Counted from the stretch's first letter, positions 7,605 to 16,742 are shown. The stretch is 64,000 nt of DNA from Gammaproteobacteria bacterium UBA5109 (GCA_002414385.1 DHZH01000007.1:1-64000); one strand, 5' to 3'. Translations and numbers: made by a program. Notes: generated by a model not told the origin, from the sequence alone.

Positions 7605-9278
7605 GTGAAGAAACTACTTCTATTTTTTATCCCATTATTTGCTGCGACCCAGGTTCTGGCAGAGTTTCAGCGTGCCGAAAACGGCATGGTCAGTTCCCGC
7701 TCGGATATTGCCTCGGAAGTTGGCAAGGATATTCTGGCACAGGGCGGTAACGCCATAGATGCAGCGGTAGCCGTCGGTTTTGCGCTGGCGGTAAGCTATC
7801 CCTCAGCAGGCAACATCGGCGGCGGGGGCTTTATGGTTTATCGTTCGTCGGAGGGCGAGGTCTACACCCAGGATTTTCGTGAAAAAGCTCCTCGGGCAGC
7901 ACATCGGGACATGTTTCTTGATGAAAATGGCGATGTCGACCGTAACCTGTCCCGCAACAGCCTGCTGGCTACCGGTGTCCCCGGATCAGTTGCCGGGCAT
8001 CTTGATGCCCTGGAACGTTTCGGCAGCATGTCCCGTGAGCAGGTAATGGCGCCTGCCATTCAACTGGCAGAAGAGGGCTTTATCCTGAATGAGGATCTGG
8101 CCAGTCAGTTTGCAGATAATCTGCCACGTTTTGAGCAATATCCCGCTTCCTTAGCAACATTCAGCAATAATGATCAAGCCTACCAGGCCGGTGATTTATG
8201 GCAGCAGCCTGAACTGGCAGAAACCCTGAGAAGAATCGCTGCTGAAGGCCGGGATGGCTTCTACAAAGGCCCGGTAGCTGACATGCTGGTAGCCAGTATG
8301 GAAACTCATGATGGTCTTATTACCCATGCTGACCTGGAATCGTACCAGCCCTTGTGGCGCGAAGCCGTTCACGGAAGCTATCAGGGCTATGATATCTGGT
8401 CGATGCCGACGCCCTCCTCCGGCGGAATTCTGCTGATTGAAATGCTTAACATGCTGGAACCCTACAACCTTGGCGAACTCGGCTGGGGCAGTACGGAAAG
8501 CATCCACCTGATGATTGAAGCCCAGCGCCGTGCCTATGCCGACCGGGCTGAACACCTGGGCGATCCGGATTTCTATGAAGTTCCCCGGCAAATGCTGCTC
8601 TCCAAGGAATATGCCAGACAGCGTTTTGCCGATTTTGATCCGCAGCGTGCCAGTGACAGCCAGGATATCGATGCCGGAAACTGGCCGGCAGAAAGTCCGC
8701 AAACCACCCACTACTCCATCATTGATGCTGAGGGCAATGCCGTATCCATCACCACTACCCTGAATGCTTCCTATGGCAACAAATTTGTAGTGCCCGGTGC
8801 CGGCTTTTTGCTGAATAATGAAATGGACGATTTTTCCAGCAGCCCGAATACTCCTAACGGTTTTGGCCTGATTGGCAGAGAAGCCAATGCCATTGCCCCG
8901 GAAAAGCGCATGCTCAGTTCCATGACTCCCACAATTATTACCCGCGATGATGAAGTCTTCCTGATTACCGGATCGCCGGGCGGTTCAACCATTATCAATA
9001 CCATATTACAGGTAGTGATTAACACCATTGATCACGACATGAACATCGATGATGCCGTCAATAGCCCGCGATTCCACCACCAGTGGTTGCCCAATATCGT
9101 GCGTTATGAAGAAGGAGCAATTCAGGAATCGGTTGTGCAGGAATTACGCGCTTTGGGCCACGTCGGTATTAGTCTGTCGCCTTTCAGGATTGGTGATGCC
9201 AATTCCATCATGGTCGTTGAGGATGCCTATGAAGGAGTTTCTGACTCGCGTAATGACGGTGGTGTAGCCGGTTTCTGA
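7605..9278 (+). CDS. ggt: Gamma-glutamyltransferase
   Basis: This periplasmic Ntn-hydrolase transfers or hydrolyses the gamma-glutamyl group of glutathione. The 557-residue precursor has a signal peptide (MKKLLLFFIPLFAATQVLA) from a GTG start. It then has GGNAIDAAVA and GNIGGGGF of the large subunit. The self-cleavage site is QTTHYS, with Thr367 as the new N-terminal nucleophile of the small subunit; it is followed by NAVSITTTLN and the substrate-binding GSPGGSTI. All key parts are present and length is normal for the family. It follows the AmrZ-like gene by 85 bp on the same strand; a weak dyad lies between them, so co-transcription is possible. Confidence 0.95.
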   Translation: MKKLLLFFIPLFAATQVLAEFQRAENGMVSSRSDIASEVGKDILAQGGNAIDAAVAVGFALAVSYPSAGNIGGGGFMVYRSSEGEVYTQDFREKAPRAAHRDMFLDENGDVDRNLSRNSLLATGVPGSVAGHLDALERFGSMSREQVMAPAIQLAEEGFILNEDLASQFADNLPRFEQYPASLATFSNNDQAYQAGDLWQQPELAETLRRIAAEGRDGFYKGPVADMLVASMETHDGLITHADLESYQPLWREAVHGSYQGYDIWSMPTPSSGGILLIEMLNMLEPYNLGELGWGSTESIHLMIEAQRRAYADRAEHLGDPDFYEVPRQMLLSKEYARQRFADFDPQRASDSQDIDAGNWPAESPQTTHYSIIDAEGNAVSITTTLNASYGNKFVVPGAGFLLNNEMDDFSSSPNTPNGFGLIGREANAIAPEKRMLSSMTPTIITRDDEVFLITGSPGGSTIINTILQVVINTIDHDMNIDDAVNSPRFHHQWLPNIVRYEEGAIQESVVQELRALGHVGISLSPFRIGDANSIMVVEDAYEGVSDSRNDGGVAGF

Positions 9279-9292
9279 TGCCTCTCTTTACA

Positions 9293-9312
9293 GTCTGGGC
9301 AAGACTCCAGAC
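9293..9312 (+). terminator. Weak hairpin after ggt
   Basis: GTCTGG (9293-9298) pairs with CCAGAC (9307-9312) around an 8-base loop, 14 bp after the ggt stop codon and before the convergent pilZ end. The following sequence is only moderately T-rich, so this is a low-confidence terminator. Confidence 0.25.
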
Positions 9313-9349
9313 AGTACTTTGCTTTACATCTTTACGAAATATCCGGTAA

Positions 9350-9712
9350 CTAAATTGTATGTGTGGGCTTGTCGGAATTCAGCAGCCCGGTCAGTCGCTG
9401 CTCGATCTTGCTCTTGGCTTCACTGTTCTTTTCCAGAAACTGCACCCCTATTCCCGGTGCCTTGTTCCCCTGCGCCTGTTGTGGTGTTACCCAGACTATC
9501 TTGCCATTAACCGGAATTTTTTCCGGTTCATCCGGCAGACTCAGGAGGATGAATACTTCATCATTGATGCGATAGTTTTTACCGGTAGGAATAAATATGC
9601 CGCCATTTTGCAGAAAAGGCATATAGGACGCATAAAGTACGGACAAATCCTGAATGCTTACTGAAAGAACCCCACGACTGGAATTGTTTTCAGTGTTTTC
9701 TGCAGTATTCAT
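9350..9712 (-). CDS. pilZ: PilZ-domain type IV pilus protein
   Basis: The 120-residue single-domain PilZ protein acts in the cytoplasm in type IV pilus biogenesis. Visible features are SVSIQDLSVLYASYMPFLQNG (in parts: VLYASYMPFL, GGIFIPTG), then VFILLSLPDEPEKIPVNGKIVWVTP and GIGVQF. The canonical c-di-GMP-binding RxxxR is absent, as in Pseudomonas PilZ itself. It overlaps holB by four bases (ATGA), which gives the usual holB-pilZ translational coupling. It is the last gene of the tmk-holB-pilZ group and converges on ggt. The window also encodes FimV, another type IV pilus factor, which supports a twitching-motile host. Confidence 0.9.
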   Translation of the reverse strand: MNTAENTENNSSRGVLSVSIQDLSVLYASYMPFLQNGGIFIPTGKNYRINDEVFILLSLPDEPEKIPVNGKIVWVTPQQAQGNKAPGIGVQFLEKNSEAKSKIEQRLTGLLNSDKPTHTI

Positions 9713-10731
9713 GCGATTCGTTTCCAGCGTTCTGTATTGTCACGAAATGGCCTGACCCATTCCAGACAAAGTGCTTCCAGTAACAATTGCTTGTTGGGAT
9801 TGGCACGACTTCGCAACATGGCCCTGGTATTCAGTAAGTCCTGATAAAAAAAATGCAGACTACGCACATGTTTCGCCTCAAGCAGGCTTTGCAATTCCTG
9901 CAGTGATTGCCAGTGTCTGTTAGTCGCTGAGGATGTTTTATCCCGCAGCAATCCTTTCAGTAATATCTCTGTTGCAGTCAGTAACGTTTCGAGCAAAAGA
10001 TTCTCATCCATTGCCATCCAATCACTGGCAGCATCAGTAATATTCATCTCTCCCTGCAACAAGCTTAGCAGGCTTTCATGAACCGCGCTTATTTCCTGCA
10101 TGCCTTCTTCACTGGCGAATTTCAGGGCGGCCAGCGGCGCCCCATTGGTCATTTCAAGAGCGGCCTCGGCCTGTTCAGCAGATAAAGTCTGTTGCAGAAA
10201 TTCCAGGGACTGTTGCTTTTCAGGTCTGGGGAATTTTATTTGCTGGCAACGACTGCGTATGGTCGCCAGCAAACTGCCGGGCTGGTGTGAAACCAGAAAA
10301 AACAGGGTGCCGGCAGCAGGTTCTTCCAGGTTTTTCAGCAGTGCATTGGCTGCATTTATATTCAGCAGTTCAGCCGGTTCAATCAGTAGTAACTTGTGTC
10401 TCCCCATCATGGGGGTATTGGCAATAAAGAACTGACTTTCACGCACCTGTTCGATTTTAATCTGCCTGGCTTCTTCTTCCAGCCTCAGCATCCTGAAATC
10501 TGGATGTGAACCGGCAGCAAACAGTCTGCATCCCTGACATTGACCACAGGATTCTCCTTCCTGTGCTTGCTGACAAAAAAGCCGTCCGGCAAATTCCATC
10601 AGGGCATCCAGTTTGCCAATTCCCCGCTGACCGTGAAACAGATAGGCATGACCGATTTTAGCGACCCTGGCGAGATCCAGAAGATGCTGTACCTTCTTCT
10701 GGTTCCAGGGCAGCTTGCGGTATTTATTCAT
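9709..10731 (-). CDS. holB: DNA polymerase III subunit delta'
   Basis: This is a part of the clamp loader that opens the beta clamp at primer ends. The 340 residues have the AAA+ core with HGQRGIGK as a Walker-A-like loop, the zinc module CQQAQEGESCGQCQGC, the sensor region LIEPAELLNINAANALLKNLEEP, and SRCQQIKFPRP. The C-terminal third is helical, as in other delta' proteins. It overlaps tmk and pilZ by four bases each, so these genes are translationally coupled. Length is normal. Nothing odd is visible. Confidence 0.92.
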   Translation of the reverse strand: MNKYRKLPWNQKKVQHLLDLARVAKIGHAYLFHGQRGIGKLDALMEFAGRLFCQQAQEGESCGQCQGCRLFAAGSHPDFRMLRLEEEARQIKIEQVRESQFFIANTPMMGRHKLLLIEPAELLNINAANALLKNLEEPAAGTLFFLVSHQPGSLLATIRSRCQQIKFPRPEKQQSLEFLQQTLSAEQAEAALEMTNGAPLAALKFASEEGMQEISAVHESLLSLLQGEMNITDAASDWMAMDENLLLETLLTATEILLKGLLRDKTSSATNRHWQSLQELQSLLEAKHVRSLHFFYQDLLNTRAMLRSRANPNKQLLLEALCLEWVRPFRDNTERWKRIA

Positions 10732-11375
10732 AACTTCAGGCCCAGCCTCTGTTCAAGCGCTTCACAAATACTGCTCTCTACTGTTTCGATTGTTCCGCTG
10801 CCATCAATCACCACATGAGTTTCCGGCGAAGCCGCTGCAAGTTGTAAAAATCCTTTGCGCACTTTGTTCTGGTATTCCAGGCCTTTCTGTTCAAAACGAT
10901 CTTCCTTGCCACCCCTGGCTTCGGCCCGCTGCAGGGAAAGTGCCGGATCAAGATCAATGATCAGCGTCATGGCCGGAACAAAATCGCCCACCACAAGCTG
11001 ATGTATCTGCTCAACCAGCGGCAGCCCCAAGCCCCCAGCGATTCCCTGAAAGGCTCTGGAGGAATCCGCGAAACGATCAGAAATAACCCAGGTTCCATTT
11101 GCCAGCGCCGGTAAAATTGTTTCCCGTAAATGGGAGCGGCGGGCGGCATAAATCAACAGCAGTTCACTGATGTCATCCCAGCGATCAACCTCTCCTTCGA
11201 CAATCAACTGCCTGATGAGTTCAGCAGATTCAGAACCGCCAGGTTCCCGGGTGAGCAGGACGTTTAAACCGGCCTTGCGCATACGCTGTTCAAGCGCGCG
11301 GCTCTGTACGCCTTTACCTGCTCCATCAACGCCTTCAAATACAATCAGCCCGGCTTGTTGTGTTTCTTCAGTCAT
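10728..11375 (-). CDS. tmk: Thymidylate kinase
   Basis: This enzyme phosphorylates dTMP to dTDP for DNA synthesis. The 215 residues show the phosphate-binding loop FEGVDGAGKGVQS, the DR motif LTREPGG, the SDRFADSS substrate loop and the lid LQRAEARGGKEDRFE. The loop is unusual: the residue after the invariant Lys is Gly, not the usual Ser or Thr, and the DNA (GGT AAA GGC GTA) supports it. This resembles adenylate kinase (GKGTQ) more than typical Tmk (GKSTQ). The rest of the protein is intact. The last base of mltG is shared with the tmk start codon. Confidence 0.93.
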   Translation of the reverse strand: MTEETQQAGLIVFEGVDGAGKGVQSRALEQRMRKAGLNVLLTREPGGSESAELIRQLIVEGEVDRWDDISELLLIYAARRSHLRETILPALANGTWVISDRFADSSRAFQGIAGGLGLPLVEQIHQLVVGDFVPAMTLIIDLDPALSLQRAEARGGKEDRFEQKGLEYQNKVRKGFLQLAAASPETHVVIDGSGTIETVESSICEALEQRLGLKL

Positions 11376-12412
11376 TAATTCTCGATACCGAGCTGATAGC
11401 GCTCGACTGCTGCATTGTGCTCTTCAAGTGTAGTGGAAAAATAATGTGTCCCGTCGCCTCTGGCGACAAAATACAGATATCCGCTGATATCCGGATTTAG
11501 TGCCGCCGCAATTGCCTCACGCCCCGGCAGGGCAATTGGGGTTGGCGGCAGACCATTAATCCGGTAAGTATTATACGGGGTTTGTTCCTGCAAATTTGCC
11601 CGGGTCAGGTCGCCGGTAAAACGATCCCCAAGTCCGTAAATAACTGTCGGGTCGGTTTGCAGGCGCATATTATTCAACAGACGATTGACAAAGACGCCGG
11701 CAATAAGCCTCCGCTCTTCTGCCCTGCCGGTTTCCTTTTCAATAATTGAGGCCATGATCAGGGCATCATAAGGTTCATCATATGGCAGCCCTACTGCCCT
11801 TCGCTGCCATTCTTCAGTCAGCACCTGCTGCATTAGTGTTGCTCCGCGCCTGAGCAGTTCACGATCGCTGGTACCGGTACTGAAATTATAGGTGTCAGGA
11901 AAAAACAGCCCTTCCGGGTAATAGTCTGTGGCAAACAGATTCTGTAATTGTGCAGCATCATCGATATCAAGGCTCGCAGTAATATGCGGGTGAGCCTGCA
12001 TTTGCGCGAGTGCCTGTGCCAGAGTCCAGCCTTCAGGGATACTCAGCTGGCGATAAAAAACCGACCCGGCTACCAGTTTATCCAGCATTTCCAGCGCACT
12101 CATGCCCTGTTCCAGGACATATTCCCCGGCCTTGACCTGCTCGGCTTTGCCGCTCAGGCGGGCATAAAGTCGAAGATCAAAACTGCTGGGGATAATGCCG
12201 GACTCTTCCAGGCTATCTGTCAGGCTGGAAAATGCTTGCCCGCTTTGGATATTAATCAGGTAGGGGGCTGGGGCTGCTTCCGGCAACTGCAGATCAGCCT
12301 GTAAATGCTGATAGAAAAAAAATCCCCGTAGCAGGAGGCAGACCGCAGCTATATAGGCCCAGAACAGCAGCTGCTTTTGCCAGGGTATCTGTTTAATCTG
12401 CGTTATCCGCAT
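11375..12412 (-). CDS. mltG: Endolytic murein transglycosylase
   Basis: MltG (YceG-like) is an inner-membrane enzyme that cuts nascent glycan strands and so sets their length. The 345 residues have one N-terminal membrane segment (QLLFWAYIAAVCLLLRGFFF), a LysM-like part near residues 50-110, and the YceG catalytic domain. The catalytic Glu sits in IIEKETGR, followed by VFVNRLLNNMRLQTDPTV and NTYRINGLPPTPI, both highly conserved. It overlaps pabC by 20 bases and touches tmk by one base, the usual order in gammaproteobacteria. Length is normal. Confidence 0.92.
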   Translation of the reverse strand: MRITQIKQIPWQKQLLFWAYIAAVCLLLRGFFFYQHLQADLQLPEAAPAPYLINIQSGQAFSSLTDSLEESGIIPSSFDLRLYARLSGKAEQVKAGEYVLEQGMSALEMLDKLVAGSVFYRQLSIPEGWTLAQALAQMQAHPHITASLDIDDAAQLQNLFATDYYPEGLFFPDTYNFSTGTSDRELLRRGATLMQQVLTEEWQRRAVGLPYDEPYDALIMASIIEKETGRAEERRLIAGVFVNRLLNNMRLQTDPTVIYGLGDRFTGDLTRANLQEQTPYNTYRINGLPPTPIALPGREAIAAALNPDISGYLYFVARGDGTHYFSTTLEEHNAAVERYQLGIEN

Positions 12413-13223
12413 GTAGTGCTTTCCCGAAAAGGCTCATTGCTTCAGTCGCAAAGCTGCCGGTTGCATAATGATGGGTTTGACCGGCATTCTCAAGACTGCT
12501 GACAGGCCATACTCCTGTCACACTATTACACAGGAAAAGTTCATCAGCCTGCAACAGAGCCTGCAGTGAAACATTCTCGATCACGCTGATATCAAACTCA
12601 CCTGATTGCAAAAGCAGGTCCCGAAATATCCCTGCCACGCCACAGTTTTTCAGGGCGGGGGTGTACAGGCTTCCACCTTGAGCATAAAAAAGATTACTGC
12701 GGGTTCCTTCTATGATGTAACCCTGCTGATCACGCATGAGCCCCTCAAACATTCCTGGCTCCGGCCACTCACGGGATGCCATTACCTGATCAAGGCGATT
12801 CAGGTGCTTGATCCCTGCCAGTTCAGCCTGCTGTGACAGGCGATATTCACAGACAAAAACACGAACACCTTCCCCAGCCTGAAGCTGGGGCAGTTCAGGT
12901 AATGGATGCAGCGTGAGAATGCGAGTGGCTGACATTTCGCTTGCAGGCCGGTAGCCTCTTCCGCCTGCACCTCGACTGATCAGTATTTTCAGGATAGCGT
13001 AATCGGTAAAGCGTGCCTGCAGTGAGCTTATTTCATTTTCAAGCTTGGCAAAATCACAATTCAGCCCGAGCTTTTCACAGCCTTTACGCAGACGCTGCAG
13101 ATGCTCAGATAAAAACACCGGACGGGAGCCGACCAGACGAACAGTTTCAAATACACCATCACCGTAGGCAAGGCCACGGTCATCAAGATTGATGGTTTTT
13201 TGTGGAAGACCGTTAACCAGCAT
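12393..13223 (-). CDS. pabC: Aminodeoxychorismate lyase
   Basis: This PLP-dependent fold-type IV enzyme releases p-aminobenzoate from 4-amino-4-deoxychorismate for folate synthesis. The 276 residues show DRGLAYGDGVFETVRL at the N-terminus, ILISRGAGGRGYRP in the middle, KHLNRLDQVMASRE, the GLMRDQQGYIIEGTRSNLF segment (in parts: GYIIEGTRSN) and LQADELFLCNSVTGVWPV. These fit PabC and the wider aminotransferase class IV family; the neighbourhood (fabF upstream, mltG downstream) fixes the assignment. With folC later in the window, two folate-pathway genes are present. The start ATG is 61 bp after the fabF stop. Confidence 0.92.
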   Translation of the reverse strand: MLVNGLPQKTINLDDRGLAYGDGVFETVRLVGSRPVFLSEHLQRLRKGCEKLGLNCDFAKLENEISSLQARFTDYAILKILISRGAGGRGYRPASEMSATRILTLHPLPELPQLQAGEGVRVFVCEYRLSQQAELAGIKHLNRLDQVMASREWPEPGMFEGLMRDQQGYIIEGTRSNLFYAQGGSLYTPALKNCGVAGIFRDLLLQSGEFDISVIENVSLQALLQADELFLCNSVTGVWPVSSLENAGQTHHYATGSFATEAMSLFGKALHADNAD

Positions 13224-13284
13224 GACTCCGGTCGCAGTTAATGTTGCTATGGTCGCTGAATAAATTGCTGAATTTTCAGCCCGT

Positions 13285-14523
13285 TCAGAGCCGTGAGAAA
13301 ATCAGGGTGCCATTCGTGCCGCCAAAACCGAATGAATTACTCATGACCGTATCAACTTTGATGTCGCGGGCAGTATTGGGAACATAATCCAGATCACAAC
13401 CCTCACCCGGATTATCCAGGTTGATAGTCGGTGGCGCTACCTGATCACGCAGGCTGAGAATACTGAAAACTGCTTCTACCGCACCGGCAGCTCCAAGCAA
13501 ATGTCCAATCATGGATTTGGTTGAGCTGACACAGACATCCTTGGCCCCCGCACCATAAACTCTATGGATGGCCTGGGTTTCTGCCAGATCACCGGCAGGT
13601 GTCGAGGTGCCATGTGCATTGATATAGCCCACTGCATCTGCATCCAGGCCGGCATCATTGAGGGCATTTTGCATACAGTTGGCGGCCCCACTGCCGTCTT
13701 CGGTTGGCGAAGTAATATGGTAGGCATCTCCGCCAAGTCCAAACCCAAGCAGTTCCGCATATATTGGAGCACCACGCTTTTTCGCTGCTTCATATTCTTC
13801 CAGCACGATCACTCCGCTGCCATCACCCAGGGCAAAACCATCGCGATCCCTGTCCCAGGGGCGACTGGCTTTTTCCGGATCATCATTACGGGTTGATAAG
13901 GCCCTGGCTGCGCCAAAGCCGCCGATGCCAACCGGCGACGTAGCCATTTCTGCCCCTCCGGCAATCATGGCATCGGCATCGCCGTAGGCAATCAGTCGTG
14001 CTGCCAGACCAATACTGTGAGTACCCGTACTGCAGGCGGTTGAAACGGCCAGATTGGGCCCCTGGAAATTATACATAATCGACAGATTGCCGGAGATCAT
14101 GTTGATGATTGAACCGGGGACAAAGAATGGGGAAATACGGCGCGGCCCGCTTGAATCTATGGTACGTACCACATCCTCGATATTGGTGATACCGCCGATA
14201 CCCGAACCGATGTTTACCCCGATCCGGGTCGGATCATATCCAGCCTCATGAATGCCTGATTCAAGTACCGCCTGCATGCCTGCTGCCATCCCATATTGCA
14301 GAAACACATCCATACGGCGGGCTTCTTTCAGCGGCATGTATTCACTTACGTCAAAGTTTTTGACGCAACCGGCGAAATGCGTGGTGTAGGAACTGACATC
14401 GAAGTGTTCAATTCTGGCAATACCGCTCTTACCAGCCAGTAAACTGGACCAGGTGTCTTCGACATTGTTACCGACCGAAGTCAGTAAGCCAAGCCCGGTG
14501 ACGACGACTCTTCTGCGACTCAA
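13285..14523 (-). CDS. fabF: 3-oxoacyl-ACP synthase II
   Basis: FabF condenses malonyl-ACP with acyl-ACP during fatty-acid elongation and has a role in unsaturated chain length. The 412 residues show the catalytic Cys164 in STACSTGTHS, His304 in NAHGTSTPAGD, Lys336 in STKSMIG and His341 in GHLLGAAG, and the closing NSFGFGGTNG. All key residues are present and the length is that of FabF. It follows acpP on the same strand, but a strong hairpin lies between them, so some transcripts probably end before fabF. Confidence 0.96.
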   Translation of the reverse strand: MSRRRVVVTGLGLLTSVGNNVEDTWSSLLAGKSGIARIEHFDVSSYTTHFAGCVKNFDVSEYMPLKEARRMDVFLQYGMAAGMQAVLESGIHEAGYDPTRIGVNIGSGIGGITNIEDVVRTIDSSGPRRISPFFVPGSIINMISGNLSIMYNFQGPNLAVSTACSTGTHSIGLAARLIAYGDADAMIAGGAEMATSPVGIGGFGAARALSTRNDDPEKASRPWDRDRDGFALGDGSGVIVLEEYEAAKKRGAPIYAELLGFGLGGDAYHITSPTEDGSGAANCMQNALNDAGLDADAVGYINAHGTSTPAGDLAETQAIHRVYGAGAKDVCVSSTKSMIGHLLGAAGAVEAVFSILSLRDQVAPPTINLDNPGEGCDLDYVPNTARDIKVDTVMSNSFGFGGTNGTLIFSRL

Positions 14524-14556
14524 AACCTGCCCCTCGATAGTTAAGTGCTAAAAACA

Positions 14557-14593
14557 AAAAAGCTACACCTGGAATCACCAAGGGTAGCTTTTT
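14557..14593. terminator. Strong dyad between acpP and fabF
   Basis: AAAAAGCTAC (14557-14566) pairs perfectly with GTAGCTTTTT (14584-14593), with an extra CCT/AGG pairing inside. A second matching layer outside (AGTGCTAAAAA against TTTTTAGCACT) extends the stem across a 5-base bulge on one side. T-runs follow on both strands. On the minus strand it ends acpP transcripts, fully or partly, before fabF. Confidence 0.75.
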
Positions 14594-14610
14594 AGCACTA
14601 AAAATCTTTA

Positions 14611-14844
14611 TTAGAGATTGGCGTTGATATAATCGATAGCAAGCTGAACGGTAGTGATTTTTTCAGCTTCCTCATCAGGAATTTCAGTTTCAAACTCTTC
14701 TTCCAATGCCATGACCAATTCCACAGTATCAAGAGAGTCTGCGCCCAGGTCTTCTACAAAAGAGGCCTCGCTTTTTACTTCATCCTCTTTAACCCCGAGC
14801 TGCTCGGAAACAATCTTTTTTACACGCTCTTCAACACTACTCAT
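14611..14844 (-). CDS. acpP: Acyl carrier protein
   Basis: ACP carries growing acyl chains on a phosphopantetheine arm. The protein has 77 residues and is very acidic. The modification site is Ser37 in DLGADSLDTVEL, with the usual VMALEEEFETEIPDEEAEKI helix after it (in parts: VMALEEEF, EIPDEEAEKI). The ATG is preceded by AGGAG. The 195-bp gap upstream to fabG leaves room for its own promoter, and the strong dyad downstream limits read-through into fabF; both fit the high ACP level that cells need. Confidence 0.97.
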   Translation of the reverse strand: MSSVEERVKKIVSEQLGVKEDEVKSEASFVEDLGADSLDTVELVMALEEEFETEIPDEEAEKITTVQLAIDYINANL

Positions 14845-15039
14845 ATTATATCTGCTCCTGGTAGTTCACTAATAAGAATAATTCTTAGTTTAAAAAATCC
14901 AATTATTTTTGTTGTCGTAATGCATGTTGTTATTGTCTTTTACTTACGACCTTACATGGCAATCAAAATAGCTATATTGCAGGGGCTCAGTTTACCTGTT
15001 TTTCAATAAATTGTAATCTGAAAGTCACATTAATAAACC

Positions 15040-15780
15040 CTAGCCCATATACATGCCGCCGTTAACATGCAGGGTTTCACCGGTGATATAGCCTGCTTCA
15101 TCAGAGGCCAGATAGGCAACTGCAGCTGCTACTTCCTCCGGCTGACCATAGCGTCCCAGAGGAATTCTGCCCAGCAACAATTCACTGTGTTCAGCACTGA
15201 TTTCCCGGGTCATGTCGGTATCAATAAAACCGGGAGCCACACAGTTCACTGTTATGCCCCGGGAGCCAACTTCCAGCGCCAATGCGCGGGAAAAACCTTC
15301 GATGCCAGCCTTGGAAGCGGCATAATTTGACTGCCCCATATTACCGCTGGAACCAACCACTGAAGAAATACTGATGATGCGGCCCCAGCGGGCCTTGGTC
15401 ATCCCACGAATCAGTGCTTTGCTGATGCGGAAAATGGCATTGAGGTTGGTATTGATTACATCCTGCCATTCCTCTTCCTTCATGCGCATGATGATGTTGT
15501 CACGGGTAATGCCGGCATTGTTTACCAGAATTTCCGGGGCGTTATATTCCTCTGTTATGGCTTTGCAGAAAGTCTGTATGGAATCAGTATCAGTCACGTT
15601 CAGGCAATAACCTTTGCCTTCAATTCCCGCCTCGGATAAATAGGCACTGATTTTTTCGGCTCCGCTTTCCGTGGTTGCTGTACCCAGCACAATATACTGA
15701 TTCTGCAGACCCAGTTTCAGTGCAATGGCCTTGCCAATTCCACGACTTGCACCGCTTACAACTGCTACTTTTTTACTCAT
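15040..15780 (-). CDS. fabG: 3-oxoacyl-ACP reductase
   Basis: This NADPH-dependent short-chain dehydrogenase reduces beta-ketoacyl-ACP in each elongation cycle. The 246 residues have the cofactor loop GASRGIGKAIAL, the NNAGIT motif, the catalytic Ser in ISISSVVGSSG, and Tyr and Lys in YAASKAGIEG. The C-terminus is AGYITGETLHVNGGMYMG, with HVNGG the usual FabG signature. It lies 17 bp from fabD and is almost certainly co-transcribed with it. Length and motifs are standard. Confidence 0.96.
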   Translation of the reverse strand: MSKKVAVVSGASRGIGKAIALKLGLQNQYIVLGTATTESGAEKISAYLSEAGIEGKGYCLNVTDTDSIQTFCKAITEEYNAPEILVNNAGITRDNIIMRMKEEEWQDVINTNLNAIFRISKALIRGMTKARWGRIISISSVVGSSGNMGQSNYAASKAGIEGFSRALALEVGSRGITVNCVAPGFIDTDMTREISAEHSELLLGRIPLGRYGQPEEVAAAVAYLASDEAGYITGETLHVNGGMYMG

Positions 15781-15797
15781 AATAATCCTGTTAAGTA

Positions 15798-16742
15798 TTA
15801 GGCCTGCCAGGCTTCCAGGGCCGCTTCAAATGCCGCTCTGGATTCAGTCGGTAATGCCTCCATCCCGGCAGAAATACGCTTATTGAGTCCACACAGTACC
15901 CGTCCGGGCCCGCATTCAACAACCGTATTCACTCCTTTCTCATTAAAGAAGCGGATGGTACTGGTCCAGGGAACCAGGCTGAAAATCTGATTCACCAGGT
16001 TATCCTGGATGTTGCAGCTGTTGTCCTTACTCAGACTGAGTTTGTAATTTTGCAGCACTGGAATTTTCGGGGAGGAAAAGGCCACCGCTTCCAGCACTTC
16101 GACAAACTGTGCAGCAGCCGGACGCATTAAAGAGGAATGAAATGGAGCAGAAACCGGAAGCGGAATCGCACGTTTGGCTCCTTTTTCCTTGCAGGCTTGC
16201 ATGGCGTTTTCAACTGCTTCCTTGTGACCGGCAATAACAATCTGTCCTGGCGAATTAAAATTAACCGGTTCGACCACTTTTGCGCCCGAGTGGTTTTCAC
16301 AGATCGAAACCACTTCGCTATCACTGAGACCGACAATCGCGGCCATCGCGCCAGTGCCGACTGGTACCGCCGTTTGCATCAGCTCACCACGCTTGCGCAC
16401 CAGTGCAACAGCATCGGTAAAGGTAAGCGATTCACTGCAGACCAGCGCGGAATATTCACCCAGACTGTGCCCTGCAAGCAGCGCCGGCCTGGCACCTCCC
16501 TGGGAGCACCATAAACGCCAGATGGCAATGGACGCCGTAAGAATCGCTGGCTGCGTAATATGAGTCAGCCCAAGTTGCTCATCAGGATCATTCTGGCACA
16601 ATGCCCAAAGATCATACCCAAGCACTTCGGAAGCTTCTGAGAATGTTTCTTCAATCTGACCGTAGGCTTCAGCCAGATCGGCCAGCATGCCGACTTTTTG
16701 TGAGCCCTGCCCCGGAAAAATAAATCCCAGTTGTTGTTGCAT
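15798..16742 (-). CDS. fabD: Malonyl-CoA:ACP transacylase
   Basis: FabD moves malonyl from CoA to ACP to supply elongation. From the ATG at 16742 the protein has 314 residues and starts MQQQLGFIFPGQGSQ; AGGA lies eight bases upstream. An in-frame upstream extension to 16805 overlaps the terminator region and is rejected. The nucleophile is Ser93 in GHSLGEYSAL; the oxyanion GQGSQ and the His in PVSAPFHSSLM are also present. Just upstream, where plsX and fabH often stand, there is only rpmF and its terminator. Confidence 0.95.
   Translation of the reverse strand: MQQQLGFIFPGQGSQKVGMLADLAEAYGQIEETFSEASEVLGYDLWALCQNDPDEQLGLTHITQPAILTASIAIWRLWCSQGGARPALLAGHSLGEYSALVCSESLTFTDAVALVRKRGELMQTAVPVGTGAMAAIVGLSDSEVVSICENHSGAKVVEPVNFNSPGQIVIAGHKEAVENAMQACKEKGAKRAIPLPVSAPFHSSLMRPAAAQFVEVLEAVAFSSPKIPVLQNYKLSLSKDNSCNIQDNLVNQIFSLVPWTSTIRFFNEKGVNTVVECGPGRVLCGLNKRISAGMEALPTESRAAFEAALEAWQA

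Noticed and set aside
8196..8711. Minus-strand frame of 171 codons opposite ggt
   Set aside because: It is antisense to well-conserved gamma-glutamyltransferase coding sequence.
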